Assembly (NCBI RefSeq): GCF_963676685.1
Contig: NC_092348.1
Span: 22,047,386-22,111,385 of the forward strand
Direction: 5' to 3'
Source: Mytilus edulis
Lineage: Eukaryota > Mollusca > Bivalvia > Mytilida > Mytilidae
DNA length: 64,000 nt
A program made the translations under genes and the position numbers. Positions 1-11,037 of the stretch are shown piece by piece; positions within the stretch are counted from its first letter, which is position 1, and every line of letters starts with the position of its first letter. The notes beneath the pieces were generated by a model, which ran no database searches, was not told the DNA's origin, and saw only the letters and a list, made by a program, of their open reading frames with translations.

Positions 1-100
1 ACGTTGACCCGGCCTTAATAACTTTGACCCGGACATATCAGCGACGTCATAATGTTTGACCCGACGTTAATAACTTTGACCCGAACTTATCAAGTCATCT
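1..100. repeat. Direct repeat, 52-bp period
   Basis: TTAATAACTTTGACCCG occurs at about 15 and 67, followed by GACATATCA / AACTTATCA. Two units are visible; the array may continue outside the window. Confidence 0.6.
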
Positions 101-160
101 GTTGTGTCCTGGTGAAACAAAGAAAACACTTCTGAATCACGCAAATATAGCCCGATAAAT

Positions 161-323
161 CGATTATCAGATTATCTGCATATTGATATTGTAAAATATC
201 AGCTGCTTGACATTATATGAAGGCTTTTTGATCTCGTTCGCTACGCTCACTCGACAAAAAGCTTCATATAATGTCTCGCAGCTGATATTTTACGATATCA
301 ACATGCAGATAACCTGATAATCG
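161..323. repeat. Foldback (inverted) repeat
   Basis: Arms 161-230 and 255-323 are near-perfect reverse complements (CGATTATCAG... / ...CTGATAATCG) around a 24-base loop containing CGTTCGCTACGCTC. A MITE or foldback element is likely. No coding capacity. Confidence 0.8.
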
Positions 324-329
324 GTACTT

Positions 330-655
330 ATCCATCGATACTTTTAAATCTTTTTGTAGATATCAAGCAAGCACCAAACCACTATTTCTTTTTTCTTGAA
401 ATTATCAAATCCTGTCTGGTCTGGCGTTTTCAAACTTTACCAGCATCAAAAGCATTGTTTGCAGAATTTTGTTGGATGATTCTAATAAAATACAATCCAA
501 TAAAAATAGTCTAATATTAACGTTTTCCCGGTCAAACCCCACATTTGTGTAACGGTAAGAATTTAAATTGATGCCAATAGAAAACACAAATCAACAATAA
601 AGTATAAGGATCTAACCTTTAATATAGAGTTGACACGTCAGTGATTTCTGAATTA
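330..655. other. No gene seen
   Basis: AT-rich unique-looking sequence. A 60-residue minus-strand open frame here has no recognisable features. Confidence 0.4.
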
Positions 656-1010
656 TATCTAGAAGACTGTCGTTAAATATCTAATGATGTTATGTCACTC
701 AAGGAACACTTGTAATTTTTTATATTTATCTATATGTCATATATTATACAGCAATTAGTACTGTTACATGTTTTGATCCTGTCTTTACAGAAATCTGCAT
801 TTGAAACAGATGCTCGAAAGCAATCATCTTTATGGTTTTATATATTTAGATTCAACATTAAAGAATAACAACATTTTAATACGAAGATAAATACAGACTG
901 ATTACGACTGCACACGCAAAAACAAAAAATTGTAATGATAAAAGTTATTCAAACAACATTATATTATCAAATAAAAATGAATTCAAGTAGACTCTATCTT
1001 TAATGTTTTC
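656..1010 (+). pseudogene. Orphan copy of the cluster promoter (remnant of a lost gene)
   Basis: Shares GTCGTTAAATATCTAAT, TATGTCATATATTATAC, AGTACTGTTACATGTT, GAAACAGATGCTCGA, AATACGAAGATAAATACAGACTG and GACTGCACACGC in the order found upstream of genes 1-3. The TATA block is degraded to ATTATCAAATAAAAATG and no MQK-type exon follows before gene 1. Confidence 0.6.
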
Positions 1011-1020
1011 TCTGCAAACT

Positions 1021-1463
1021 ATATGGTTATATTGTTGCTATTTTTTTAATTCTAAGGATGTTCTTAGTTGAGGTTTTGGAATAAGTGTCAAATGTTCGGA
1101 CTCCTCGGTGTTTTTCCATACGATACATGGTAAAATATGTTTCACCTATTTATCTTTCAACATTAGACTTAATAGCTCATAGAAGGTCATTTAACGAAAT
1201 TAAGGATTCTTGATTTTCTATCTTTTGATTTGAGCCCCAAAATACCAATGCAAATATAAGGTAAAAATCCGAGTCAGCCTGTTCCCGCCATATTTTATAA
1301 ATCAAATAATTCGAAAAGGAGGTATCATGACCTATCACTAGTTTAAGCTTATTTTGAACCCTTAACTAATACTCTTCCAGCTTAAAGTATCAATTTTTAA
1401 TTCTTGATTTATTTAATTTTACCTTAGATCACCTAAGTACCTCCTTTTAAAAAATATGAATAT
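1021..1463. other. No gene seen
   Basis: AT-rich; nothing recognised. Confidence 0.4.
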
Positions 1464-1476
1464 CTGAAATATCTAG

Positions 1477-1907
1477 CCACCCCAAGGATGACTGGGGTAT
1501 AGAAATATGGTCACTTGGTCTTCTCATGACCGGCAGTAAAACGCTTGCCGAAGTGGGGCGTCCGTTTGGCTGTGCGGAATGTATTAAGTTCGCAGTCACG
1601 TCCGGTCAGAAGGGGGACGTTAAATCCGATGCCTCGAGTAAAGAGAGTGCCACGCTCTTTGCACGTTAAGAACCCTTGCAACAACTCTATGAGGGGTCCG
1701 TAGGTGGCCTGTTGCAAGGCAAAATTTCTGTTCCTATCCAATATACCCTCATTTTCCAGTGACAGTCCAAATTTCACCGACCATCATCCCATATGGCCTC
1801 TATTGTATTTACCTACCTATTGTATTTATTGTGAACTTGTTCTAGTCCTGAATATACATGAAATATTTGCCACTGGACGTTAAACAACCAACAATCAATC
1901 AATCAAT
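1477..1907 (+). mobile_element. SINE-like retroposon with target-site duplication
   Basis: 431 bases ending in GCCACTGGACGTTAAACAACCAACAATCAATCAATCAATC, a tail of the type seen in molluscan SINEs. It is flanked by perfect 13-bp repeats CTGAAATATCTAG at 1464-1476 and 1908-1920. A shorter related copy lies at 26375-26645. No clear Pol III A/B boxes, so it may be 5' truncated. The minus-strand open frame 1511-1777 is incidental. Confidence 0.75.
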
Positions 1908-1920
1908 CTGAAATATCTAG

Positions 1921-2285
1921 AAAAAGTGCATTTTGTGCACATTTTGTTTTTACACCATTTTAAAATCATTACTGCATAAAATAGAAATTGTGAATATGAA
2001 ATAGCATGTTTACATAATTTGAAGTATTTTTTTACGTCTGGTCTTGTTTGAATAGGTAAAACAAATATGCCTAGATCTGAGGCTATCAAATTATATTATT
2101 CGCCCACATTACACAAAATTGTCTTTATTTTGAGTGACAGCATATAGATTTTTACATAGTTTAAATAGCATTTGTCCCTATAGTAGTAATAATGGAAAGA
2201 GCAGATGCAATTTTTCTTGAAGAACTGCATTGCGATATAAAAAGTAAAATCACACAAAATACTGAACTCTGAGGAAATTCTAATC
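1921..2285. other. No gene seen
   Basis: AT-rich; short minus-strand open frames without recognisable features. Confidence 0.4.
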
Positions 2286-2450
2286 AGAAAGTAACTAGCC
2301 AAATGGCATGATCAAAACATCAAACACATCAAACGAATGGATGAAAACTGTCATATTTCTGACTTGGCACAGGCATCAGTGTAGAAAACGGTGGATTGAA
2401 CCTGGTTTTATACCTAGCTAAACCTCTCACTTGTTTTAACTGTTACAACT
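2286..2450 (-). repeat. Dispersed mussel repeat (retroelement tail type)
   Basis: Minus-strand copy of a repeat with landmarks GAGAGGTTTAGCTAG, AACCAGGTT(C/T)AATCCACC, CAAGTCAGGAA and CATTCGTTTGATGTGTTTGA. Other copies: 3850-4060 (-), 11835-12010 (+), 25115-25245 (+), 27415-27490 (+), 27755-27930 (+) and 31955-32125 (+). Confidence 0.65.
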
Positions 2451-3405
2451 GTTTACTCCATCTCAGTAATCATCTATACGATGTTAAGACTTTTGGCCTC
2501 ATATGATTTTCTCATTACCCTTACAAATCATGAATTTACAAAATATTTCCGTTGAAATCCAGAAAATGACTCGGCTGCTTTCGTTTATCTTTTAATAATA
2601 CTGAAAGACCAACAGTGAATGCGACAGCTTTTCGCATTCCTTTCCCTGTCACATTTCATGAGAAATGTTAACCCTCATTTATCTTGTTTTTTTAGCAAAG
2701 CCAAAGTGTGGTATATAATTCTATTTTTAAATATGTAGGACAAATAGGACGTTCATTTAAGGGCACATGAACACTATAGAAATTCAAAAGTATCGGTTTA
2801 TCATGAATTTCATATGAATCCAACCACTCAAAATTATCTGAAACAAAACGGGCAATCGCCTAAACAATTGAAAATTCCAGTAAAATATCCAACTTTCACA
2901 GATAAAACAACTGCAGACAACATTACCCTGGGTAAAAATAACAAGGGAACATATCTTAATTTTCCTCTATTTATATCATATATATTGTTGATAAAAGACA
3001 ATAAGGAATAAAAGGTATCATGGCACACGTTACAATCGTAATCAACGGAATAAACAGCGTACGATTACACACTTTATGATATCCTATCTATATTTGAAAA
3101 TAATGGCAGTCATCAATAATTACGTAAACTCGGTCAAAGACAAATTGGTAAGTTTTATGATTTTTTACAAGGAATGTGACGCAATCTGGTTCTTCAGTCA
3201 ACTTTGTAAATATTGATGTATAGTTGTAATTAAACGTCAGTAACATCGACGCTTGTGTAGAAAATTATACTCTTCTAGCTTGAGACAGACAATCTTTAAA
3301 TTTAAGATATGATCCATATGGTCCTGTTATTATGAGCTAAATATCGTTCAACCCCGAGCGGACAATAAGCTTCTTCTAGAATACTATAGCTGCAACTCAT
3401 TAAAA
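2451..3405. other. No gene seen
   Basis: Overlapping short frames on both strands at 2814-3028 have no recognisable domain. Confidence 0.4.
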
Positions 3406-3409
3406 GCCT

Positions 3410-3840
3410 TCTTCTCTAGTTAGAAAGGAAAATATGTGAGATAAACTTATTGGAGGTGTGCATAATTTATTATAGTTTTAAGTATAGAAATACTTGGCAT
3501 GCGTAATATTTTATCGTGTCCAGTACTACAGACAAAACTTCACAGAATATGACACTGCATATAAGAAAATAGTCATCACTGGAACTAACCACTTTTTCCC
3601 CTGTGTTCAACTTTAGTGACCATGTAACCTCAAGTTTCCAAAATATTCTATAGAAAAATTAATCAATATAGAATGGTGTTTTGAAACACATAGATATATG
3701 TGCATGACTCAATTTGTGTTTTTACTGCTGAAATATCGGATTAATTTCCTACAACTGTCAAATTAACGGAAACCCTTTTTCGTATGCAACCGGATTTGAC
3801 GTACAATGATTTGATGGCATTACACCTTGGAAAAAAAATC
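3410..3840 (+). repeat. Segment duplicated in gene 3 intron 2
   Basis: Matches 59400-59830 over about 400 bases with small indels (ACTTGGCATGCGTAA / ACTAGGCATGAGTAA; GACCATGTAACCTCAAG / CACCATGTAACCTCAAG; CCTACAACTGTCAAATT in both). May be residual intron of the lost gene whose promoter lies at 656-1010. Confidence 0.6.
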
Positions 3841-4065
3841 CACTCCGAGGAAAATTCAAAACGGAAAGGCCCTAATCAATGGCAAAATCAAAATATCAAA
3901 CACATCAAACGAATGGATAACAACTGTCATATTCCTGACTTGGTACAGGCATATTCTTATGTAACCAACGGTGGATTGAACCTGGTTTTATAGCTAGCTA
4001 AACCTCTCAATTGTATGACAGTCGCATCAAATTCCATTCTATTGCCATCGATGCGTGAACAAAAC
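3841..4065 (-). repeat. Dispersed mussel repeat, minus strand
   Basis: Same family as 2286-2450 with the further block TCCGAGGAAAATTCAAAACGGAAAG. The small + strand open frame 3784-3993 runs through it and is not a gene. Confidence 0.6.
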
Positions 4066-4800
4066 AGACAGACATTATAGATAAAAATTTAAAAAAAAAA
4101 CAGCAGTCAACATTGTGTTTTAATTTCAAAATTACTAGAAATTAAAATATATGTAACAAAGAAGCACAAGATGGCATATAGACCAAGAATATTAGCAAAA
4201 ACTAAAGACAAGAATACACAAATTTACCAAGGCAAAATAACACAATGACAGGATGTAAAAAGTACAGAGTCACGTCATATATCTAACAAAAACATATTAA
4301 AGTATAACTGAAAATAGCCAAAGCTACTAACTACAGACAAGTATAATGACATGTTGCGTTGTTAAAACAGGAGTTGTTTTTCCTTTCAACACCTCAATAT
4401 TTGAACTATTTAGATACTACATATAATATCATATTCAACAAACTTATCATACTTTATGAATGATTTCTTACAAGTGCTGGAGTAATAACGAATTATTCAA
4501 CTGGTAGAATGATTTAAAAACCGTTTCTTCAAATTTTATCCTTATGTCATACTTCACATAATACTGCTGAACGTTTTAAACAGAACGGGAAAACACCATC
4601 ATTGTTACCTTATACTAGTTCTTTAATTCAAACTGTAAAAGGAGACCAATCAAACGCGCTTTTGCCTGTTCTTAATATTAAAGCATATACAAAGGAACCA
4701 TTGAAAATCATACTTCGAAGATAGAAAGGGACAAATGATGGTTAACATAAAATGACGTATAAAAGCCACAACTCTGCATTGAAAACTTTTAATAACACTA
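4066..4800. other. Far-upstream flank of gene 1, partly shared with gene 2
   Basis: About 4340-4790 aligns loosely with 15690-16200 (GTTGCGTTGTTAAAACAG / GTTGTGTTGTTAGAATAG; CTTCGAAGATAGAAAGGGACAAATGATGG / ATTCGAAGATAGAAAGGGACAAACGATGG). No gene seen. Confidence 0.5.
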
Positions 4801-4802
4801 AC

Positions 4803-4975
4803 GTCTTTGGTGGGGTTCGTGTTGCTTAGTCTTTAGTTTTCTATGTTTTGTATTGTGTACTATTATTTGTCTATTTGTCTTTTTATTTTTTAGCCGTGGC
4901 GTTGTCAGTTTATTTTCAATCTATAATTTTGACTGTCCCTCTGGTATCTTTCGCCACTCTTTTTAACGTCCCGAT
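4803..4975 (+). mobile_element. Retroelement 3' tail fragment inserted upstream of gene 1
   Basis: GGTGGGGTTCGTGTTG ... TTTTCTATGTT ... GTGGCGTTGTCAG ... GACTGTCCCTCTGGTATCTTTCG, the tail seen in full after the reverse-transcriptase fragment at 24364. Absent from the same place upstream of gene 2. Confidence 0.7.
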
Positions 4976-5089
4976 AAATCATAGTGAACGTGTTCAATTT
5001 ATTAGTATTCAATTGTTTCTACTTTCTTGACTGTATGTTTAAGTGCCTGCAATTGAATTTCGGCCCATTTCAGTCAAGAATATCTAAAT

Positions 5090-5437
5090 TAATTCCAGAT
5101 TACTGCCGTTAAATATTTAATCGCAAGCAAGGTATGCTGCACTTTCTAATATTCATAAATAAATATGTCATATATTGTGTAACAGTTAATACAGTTATAT
5201 GTTCTAATATCGTATTTGCATGAATCTACATTGGAAACAGATGATCGTGTGAAATCCTCTTAAATATTCTATGCACTTTGATTCAACACATAAAAATACC
5301 AAAATTTCAATACAACGATAAATACATGCTGCTAACGATTGCACACGAAAAACAAAAACGAAGTAAAAACTAAATCCTTTTCAAAAATATATACACAACT
5401 TCTTTCACGGATAAAACATTATGCAATTACTTCTGGG
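5090..5437 (+). promoter_or_regulatory. Conserved upstream region of gene 1
   Basis: About 350 bases aligning with 16330-16690 (gene 2), 54560-54900 (gene 3) and 660-1000 (orphan copy). Shared landmarks in order: CCGTTAAATATTTAAT, TATGTCATATATT, AGTTAATACAGTTAT, GAAACAGATG, GTGAAATCCTCTT, ACAACGATAAATAC and GATTGCACACG. Conservation between paralogues that otherwise diverge suggests regulatory content, though recent common ancestry could also explain it. Confidence 0.55.
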
Positions 5438-5495
5438 TATAAAAAGAAAAATATGGTTAATGAAACTGAATGCTCGTAACAACGTTTTCTAAAAG
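5400..5495 (+). promoter_or_regulatory. Gene 1 core promoter and noncoding leader exon
   Basis: CTTCTGGGTATAAAAAG has its TATA box at 5438-5446. About 50 bases downstream TCTAAAAG meets donor GTATGACT at 5496. The same block occurs upstream of genes 2 and 3, including the ACTAATGCTCGTAACCAAG-like leader. A leader exon of roughly 5468-5495 is inferred; intron 1 would run 5496-7585. Transcription start not determinable from sequence alone. Confidence 0.65.
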
Positions 5496-7585
5496 GTATG
5501 ACTTATATGTTATTTTTGGGTAAAACAAATACAAAAATATGTTATTGAGCGTATAAATCTGTTTAAACCTATTTTTAAAATTATCGGCAGATTTTCACCT
5601 GAAAAATTCAAATATAACATTAATTCCCTCATTCAATTTGTCATATAGCAATTAGCATCATCTTTTATATTTTTACTATTAAATAATGGGTATGATCGTA
5701 CTATGTTTTTCCTATTTGATAAGAGACTCTCATTTTGAATTTTACTTAGGTTCTGTATTTTTGTTATTTCCTTTTTGTGTATATTTCTAAACTTATATCA
5801 TGTTCATTTCATGAGTTAAGTATTCGGAAAAGGGTTTGCTAGCTCAAATTAGTTTAAGTCATGTTTAAGCTAAAATAAGTTGGGAAAGCATAACAAATAA
5901 CGAAAGAAATTCTGCATTGATCCAGATTATGTTTGATGATGCAGGACATAAGATATTAAATAAAACATCATGTTTAAAAAAAAACACCACAAAAAGACTA
6001 TCAACAGTCATCATTACACATTAGGACAACTAATGATTGATAAACACAAACTCAATCAAAATCAGGGTACAAATGTAGCATTATAGATGAGTCTGAATTC
6101 ATCAAAAATGTAAATTTACGTTTGTTACCTTATTCACCGTGTAGAACGCCGCATGCGGGGTGTCGGCTATGTTTGACAAGGGGTGGCAATTTTTCGAAGC
6201 GAGGAAACATTATTAAAGTAAGTTCAAGTATCAAAATTTCTTTATTTAGAATTCTTAGTACCATATGATGTACTGCACAGAAGGAATTGAAACTCAATCT
6301 ATTTCCTGCAAGTAAAACAGTCGTTTCAGTGCTCTGTTTTCTCAAACACCTCTCCCTAGTTTTCGGTGTTGCAGATTTTGAGGCTTCATATGCACATTTC
6401 TGGATAAAAACTACCTTAGACGACTTCCCTCTGCATTATTTATATGCAATTTAATTCCTATTATAGAATTTAACCAAATACCAGCTTCATACTTAAAATT
6501 AATTGGTTTTAAAACTAGTTTTTTTTATCAAAATGTAAAGTGTCACTTGGGATGTCAGATTTTGCACCTCAAGGGGTAGAGGCTTCCAATAAAAAACGAA
6601 TAGATTTGCAGATAAATCATGTAAATCGGTCTTTATCTGATTCTTTTTAATTCAAACATTTACAGAGTCCTGCTCCTCACCAAAGGTGGAAAGCGACACA
6701 ACATTAGGTTTATTGTTACAATCACTTAGTGGTTAGTCCAATCAATGTGTATGTGTCTCAACTTACTATCGACATGTTGTCGCATTAGTAGACATTTAAA
6801 CAAGACATAGTTTGATGTGCAAATTAAAAAAATTTCACATTTTGACTGAGTAAGGATTTGCAGGGCGAGTAATGCATGCATATGCTCTTTTTGAAGTCAT
6901 TCAAATTCCTTAGTGTTACTGTTTACCGTGATCCGAATCTGCTAATAAAATTATAGAACATAGGTTATTTGATGTAATATCGATTAACTCCGTTTTATGT
7001 AGTTTTCATTAGCATAACGTTTTTAACTTTATTGATATTTCTGACAACTAATAGATTTTCTAAAAATTTAATATTACAAAATTAAATAATCAAATTGATT
7101 TTAGTAAATAATCATGATTAATGTTCGTTAGCAATTACCTGTCATCAGTAATATGTCCTTCCAACCTGGATTCTGGTTTTGTATATAATGCTAACAAAAT
7201 GGAACTACAATTTTGCCAACCTTCATTGAACAGTTTTACACATTTGAAGTCCCGGAAAGTTGAGCAACGCATTACAATTAGCTCCATCGAAATTGTTATG
7301 TGACGGGTTCGATTTTAACGAACATCACCTGTATACATGTAGGTGGTGTATTTTGTTAAATAGGAAATATCACGATATAATAAACTATTTTTGTTCACAT
7401 CATATCCAGAACAAGCTAGATGATAAATCTTTAAATGTTGTTTCTTTTGAATTAGAAGAAATTGAATTTGATATAGTTTTCATAATAATGTAAAGAGAAA
7501 ACCAAAATAAGATATGAAGATAAAACGGAAAAGGAAAGAAATTGCAAAACATCTTGAAGTAGAACTTATTGACTTTTTTATTTAG
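5496..7585 (+). other. Gene 1 intron 1 (within 5'UTR)
   Basis: AT-rich, no supportable coding sequence. A short open frame around 7260-7493 and another on the minus strand at 6130-6345 have no recognisable domain and no match to the paralogous introns. Confidence 0.5.
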
Positions 7586-7612
7586 GTTTTCGAGTTTAAC
7601 TAGCTCTGAAGC

Positions 7613-7658
7613 ATGCAGAAGATTCTTCTTTTCTTTGTTCTGGTATTGCTCTTAGCTG
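7613..7658 (+). CDS. Gene 1 coding exon 1 (signal peptide)
   Basis: Fifteen codons plus one base. The exon begins after acceptor TTTATTTAG (ends 7585), so 7586-7612 is 5'UTR. It ends at donor GTGAGT-like GTGAGTTG at 7659, phase 1. Confidence 0.82.
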
Positions 7659-10600
7659 GTGAGTTGAACATTATATATTATCTACAGTATTTTTAAAGAA
7701 GGGAGCAACAAAACAAAATATGGAGGAAAGAATGAGTGCTCCAAACTTGTTGAACCCTTAACCAGGTTGTGGTATTGTGCTAGTGGGTTGCTGTCATAAT
7801 TATAATCACGTCTTGCTGTTGATACCAATTAAAATAATTTTAAAGATTTTTATCTGAAATAACATTTCATGTTAGAAGGAATCTTTTAAAAATATATATT
7901 TTCATCTCTCTTCTTTTTTATTTGCAGTGACAATATAATTATTGGTAATAGACCTAAAAAAAAACTTAGATAAATAAAGAAAATAATTTATCGCTGATTT
8001 TTGTATTCCAATTTTTCAATTGCCTCGATTCGTTTGCTCCATAGTAAATTTTGCATGATACAATATACAATTTGCTCGTTTTTTCTGGGCAAATTCTTTT
8101 ATATTGACGTCCGATTATAATCATTAGTTAACATAAACAAGTTTTATAAACAAAACACAACAACCAAGGTGCAATCAACACTTCATTTTGTGAGATACCA
8201 TGCATTAGCTACCCCTTAGAGTATATTTTTTTTTATAGCAATCTAATATAAAACTATATATCACTGAAATCATAGTTCACTTAAGTTTATAAAGAATTGA
8301 ACAATGACGTGTAATTTAACCATATTCTTTTACATTAATTCGAATAAATAGCATAGCATCTGTCTGTTGCTTATTTTATCTCATTTTCGCCGTCTGTCTA
8401 CTATTCAGAAGCCTAGCGGAAGTGTAATAAAGATACAAAAATGACTATAAAATACAAAATAAAATGGGTTTTGGTTTCTTCAAATGCAAAGTTTTTCTTC
8501 GGTGTCCTTTGTAATCTGTTAAAAGTACGCTTTCGTCTGTGTCATTGAAAGTTTTAATTTACTAGCTTAACAGTAAACTCTCCCCCGAAAAGGTGTTTAT
8601 ATCCATATATCTGAATTAAAATTATATCGAAAGATGTTTTGAATAAAAGATATCCTCCTTCAGCAAAAGCAGTCTGGTGTAAAATGTCGTCCCTAGGTTT
8701 CATAACTTTCAAAAATCTGTGTTTAATTAGTATGATTGTCAAGATGTTTGAAAATTATCGAAGCTAATGAGGCCATTTTTACAGAGATTCGACCCTTTTG
8801 ACAAATATAGAGATACCAGTATTAAAGTTGCAGAGTTGCCGTCGTCAATTTGGAATTTAAAAGTCAAATACTGGGCGTCGATTCAAGAGCAATACCAAAA
8901 GATTTTGACTACAAGGCATATGATTGAACTTCGATTTGGAGTCATATTTAGGACATCGATTTGAAGAACGGGAGACTATTAGAACCCATTCATCGATATG
9001 AGTTAATATATAACAGAACAAAATTAATCAAGAAACTAAGGACAAGCATACACATTTCTAGTCAATTAGTTAAAGTGAAGCAGTTCGTTTGTCGGCAGGT
9101 TTACCAAAACTAACCGAAATGACTTTGTTTCAGTTGTGGAACAAACTACAGGACAGAAATGTTCTCTACAATATTGTCGTCGAAGGCCTAGAAGTGATTG
9201 TGGATGTAAAGGCTGTTGTTGGGGTAAATTGAATTGTCGATTTGGTAGCTGTGAAAGGCACAGGGGAAATCGACGAAGGGGACCAAACGGAAGAAGGGGA
9301 CGAAGGGGGCGAAGGATTTCTAGTTGTTTCTGTTCGCAATGTGGCAAGTATTATCAGTAAAAATCGTTAAATGTTTACATTAGAATTCTAGTTGCCTATA
9401 CTATGAGAATTCAAGAATACTTCATTTTCAATGAGTATTAAATATAACAAGAAGGTTAAGTTTGATTCATACTTAAATTCGTTGTCTGCTCTTAGGAGTG
9501 ATGGTAAATACTTAACTCAAACAGTAGCTAAAAAAACTGGCATTACAAAGTATTCGTAACTAAGCAATATTTGTCGAACTGCACTTACACATCGAAAAAA
9601 TGTCATATGTATAATTTATTCTTCTAGAAATACAATTGATATGAAATGTAGTAAAAGAGGTCTATAAATTAAAATCTATAGAAAATATCTAAAAAGCGCA
9701 GAAATATCCGTATTTCAAACATTAAATTGCTTTGACTCTAAAATACGTCCGTGAAATGTTGATTTAGAAATTATGTGTTATTGCTGTCATTGTTATGAAA
9801 GTGTTCTGGTTTTTTTTTAAAGTTGAAATTAATAAGTCAGACTATGTAGCGTGTTATGGTATAATAATTTAAACATAATCATCGTCACATTGCAAAATCG
9901 TATTTGTTATATTTTAAATTTCAATCATTACTCATACGTTAAACAGCTAGAATCAAAAGAAACCAAATTAATATTCAAGTTCATAGGTTTACTAACTCAA
10001 AACGCTAGTGCAAAAGAAGAAAAACTACCAAACGGCAAACATCAGAACACAAAAACAACACAGTAAACTAAAAATGACCAACACAAACACCACCGGAAAT
10101 GTTGGTGATCTCTTGTGCCCCGGAAGGGTCAGCAGATCCTGTTTCGCATGTTGCAACCGTCACAAAATGATGATTACAGTTGAAAATAAAGAACATGATG
10201 AACCCTATTATTCTCATCTCACATATTTCAATTTTAATCACAGTTTTTTTATCACAGTTTTTAACTTAATTTATATATTTTTAATCTACTCCATCTCTAA
10301 TAGCTGTAGGTCTGTTTTGGGAATAGCTTGTTTTCTTTTTTTTGTGTAACACCTTAGTTCATATAGACCAAAACAGTTCACAATTTATCTTTTAATTGAA
10401 TTTGTCACTTGCATTTTGCTAGCAATAGTTCGATACAAATTTGTAAATATAAAATGTGGTATAATTGCCAATGAGACAACCCGCCAAAAGAGACCAAATA
10501 ACACAGATATTAACAACTATAGGCCACCGTACGTTTGCATTATAATATTAATTTTAAATATATACGTAACATGGTTATATCTCAAATTTGAAAAAAAACC

Positions 10601-10828
10601 TGAAAAAAAATATAGTAACCAGACATTTTTGTCAAATTTCAGCACTTGGATTAATAAATCGAGTTAAATACCGACAACATAGTGAAGAAACTATATAATA
10701 AACCGCAGTTACATCATGCTTGAATAAGTTAAACAAGAAAAGAATTTATTACGTTGAATGCATATTTAACTCTTTCAGAAGGAGGAGGCCGACGACGTGG
10801 GCAGTCAGGAGAGGATGGACCTGACTAG
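7613..10828 (+). CDS. Secreted cysteine-rich cationic peptide, gene 1 of cluster (three coding exons)
   Basis: Coding exons are 7613-7658, 9134-9343 and 10779-10828, joined in phase 1 to give 101 residues. Residues 1-15 are a hydrophobic signal peptide (MQKILLFFVLVLLLA). Cysteines lie at 25, 30, 38, 40, 43, 44, 50, 55, 80, 82 and 85, so the count is odd (11). Residues 57-76 form a loop with 11 Arg out of 20. The tail after C85 is Gly-rich with four acidic and three Arg residues. The start is fixed by alignment with the two paralogues, which share ATGCAGAAG. Exon 2 ends at a GC donor (GCAAGT) where the paralogues have GTAAGT; if that intron is retained, the protein ends five residues later (GKYYQ, stop). 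The gene lies downstream of a TATA box at 5438. Leader/signal/Cys-core/tail exon order is known for mussel mytilin-type genes. I do not recognise the family; a secreted antimicrobial or defence peptide is an inference. Confidence 0.82.
7659..9133 (+). other. Gene 1 intron 2
   Basis: Starts GTGAGT and ends TTTCAG. No gene seen. The last ~120 bases (CCAAGGACAAGCATACA...) resemble gene 2 intron 2 at 19240-19330, which shows where the 2.3-kb insertion in gene 2 entered. Confidence 0.6.
9134..9343 (+). CDS. Gene 1 coding exon 2 (cysteine scaffold and Arg-rich loop)
   Basis: The exon begins after acceptor TTTGTTTCAG and encodes VEQTTGQKC, the 11-Cys scaffold and an (RRG)-type loop built from CGAAGGGG-like DNA repeats around 9258-9315. 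It aligns codon for codon with exon 2 of genes 2 and 3 up to the eighth cysteine apart from a two-codon difference in gene 2. The antisense frame is also open, but only as a shadow. Confidence 0.85.
9344..10778 (+). other. Gene 1 intron 3 with old retroelement tail
   Basis: GC-AG intron. Around 10010-10160 (minus-strand sense) it carries a decayed copy of the reverse-transcriptase element 3' tail (CCCCGGAAGGGTCAGCAGATCCTG). A piece of another dispersed mussel repeat (GGTATAATTGCCAATGAGACAAC) sits at about 10435-10540. The open frame at 10008-10349 lies in this debris and is not a gene. Confidence 0.6.
10779..10828 (+). CDS. Gene 1 coding exon 3 (C-terminal tail)
   Basis: Acceptor CTCTTTCAG precedes the exon. 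Two bases complete a Glu codon, then fifteen residues (GGGRRRGQSGEDGPD) and TAG. The exon is placed by the phase-1 join and by the match of the following 3' flank (TTCTTGTAAATG...TTTCTATTGTTCGT) to the flanks of genes 2 and 3. Confidence 0.75.
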
Positions 10829-11031
10829 AACTTTAAAAAGGCGATGTAATGATACTGAACAAAATGCTTTAATTAACTACAATATTTCTTTTGTTATTCT
10901 TGTAAATGTCTTCATTTGATTTATCTAGATTTTTTCAATGTCTTTTGTGTTTCTATTGTTCGTGCAAAATTGTTCACCTAACTTACTAAAGTTAACATAA
11001 CGAACCTTGCCTCTTAAGGTTGCACTTTGTA

Positions 11032-11037
11032 AATAAA
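11032..11037 (+). terminator. Candidate polyadenylation signal, gene 1
   Basis: AATAAA about 200 bases after the stop. The proximal site used by gene 3 (GAAATAAAAT) is changed here to GAACAAAAT at about 10857, so this distal hexamer is the first canonical one. Confidence 0.35.

Noticed and set aside
9066-9347. 93-codon minus-strand frame opposite gene 1 exon 2
   Set aside because: Antisense shadow of the cysteine scaffold exon; the + strand has splice sites, signal exon and paralogues.
10008-10349. 113-codon frame downstream of gene 1 exon 2
   Set aside because: Lies in intron 3, made of the same retroelement tail plus T-rich sequence; not conserved in the paralogues.
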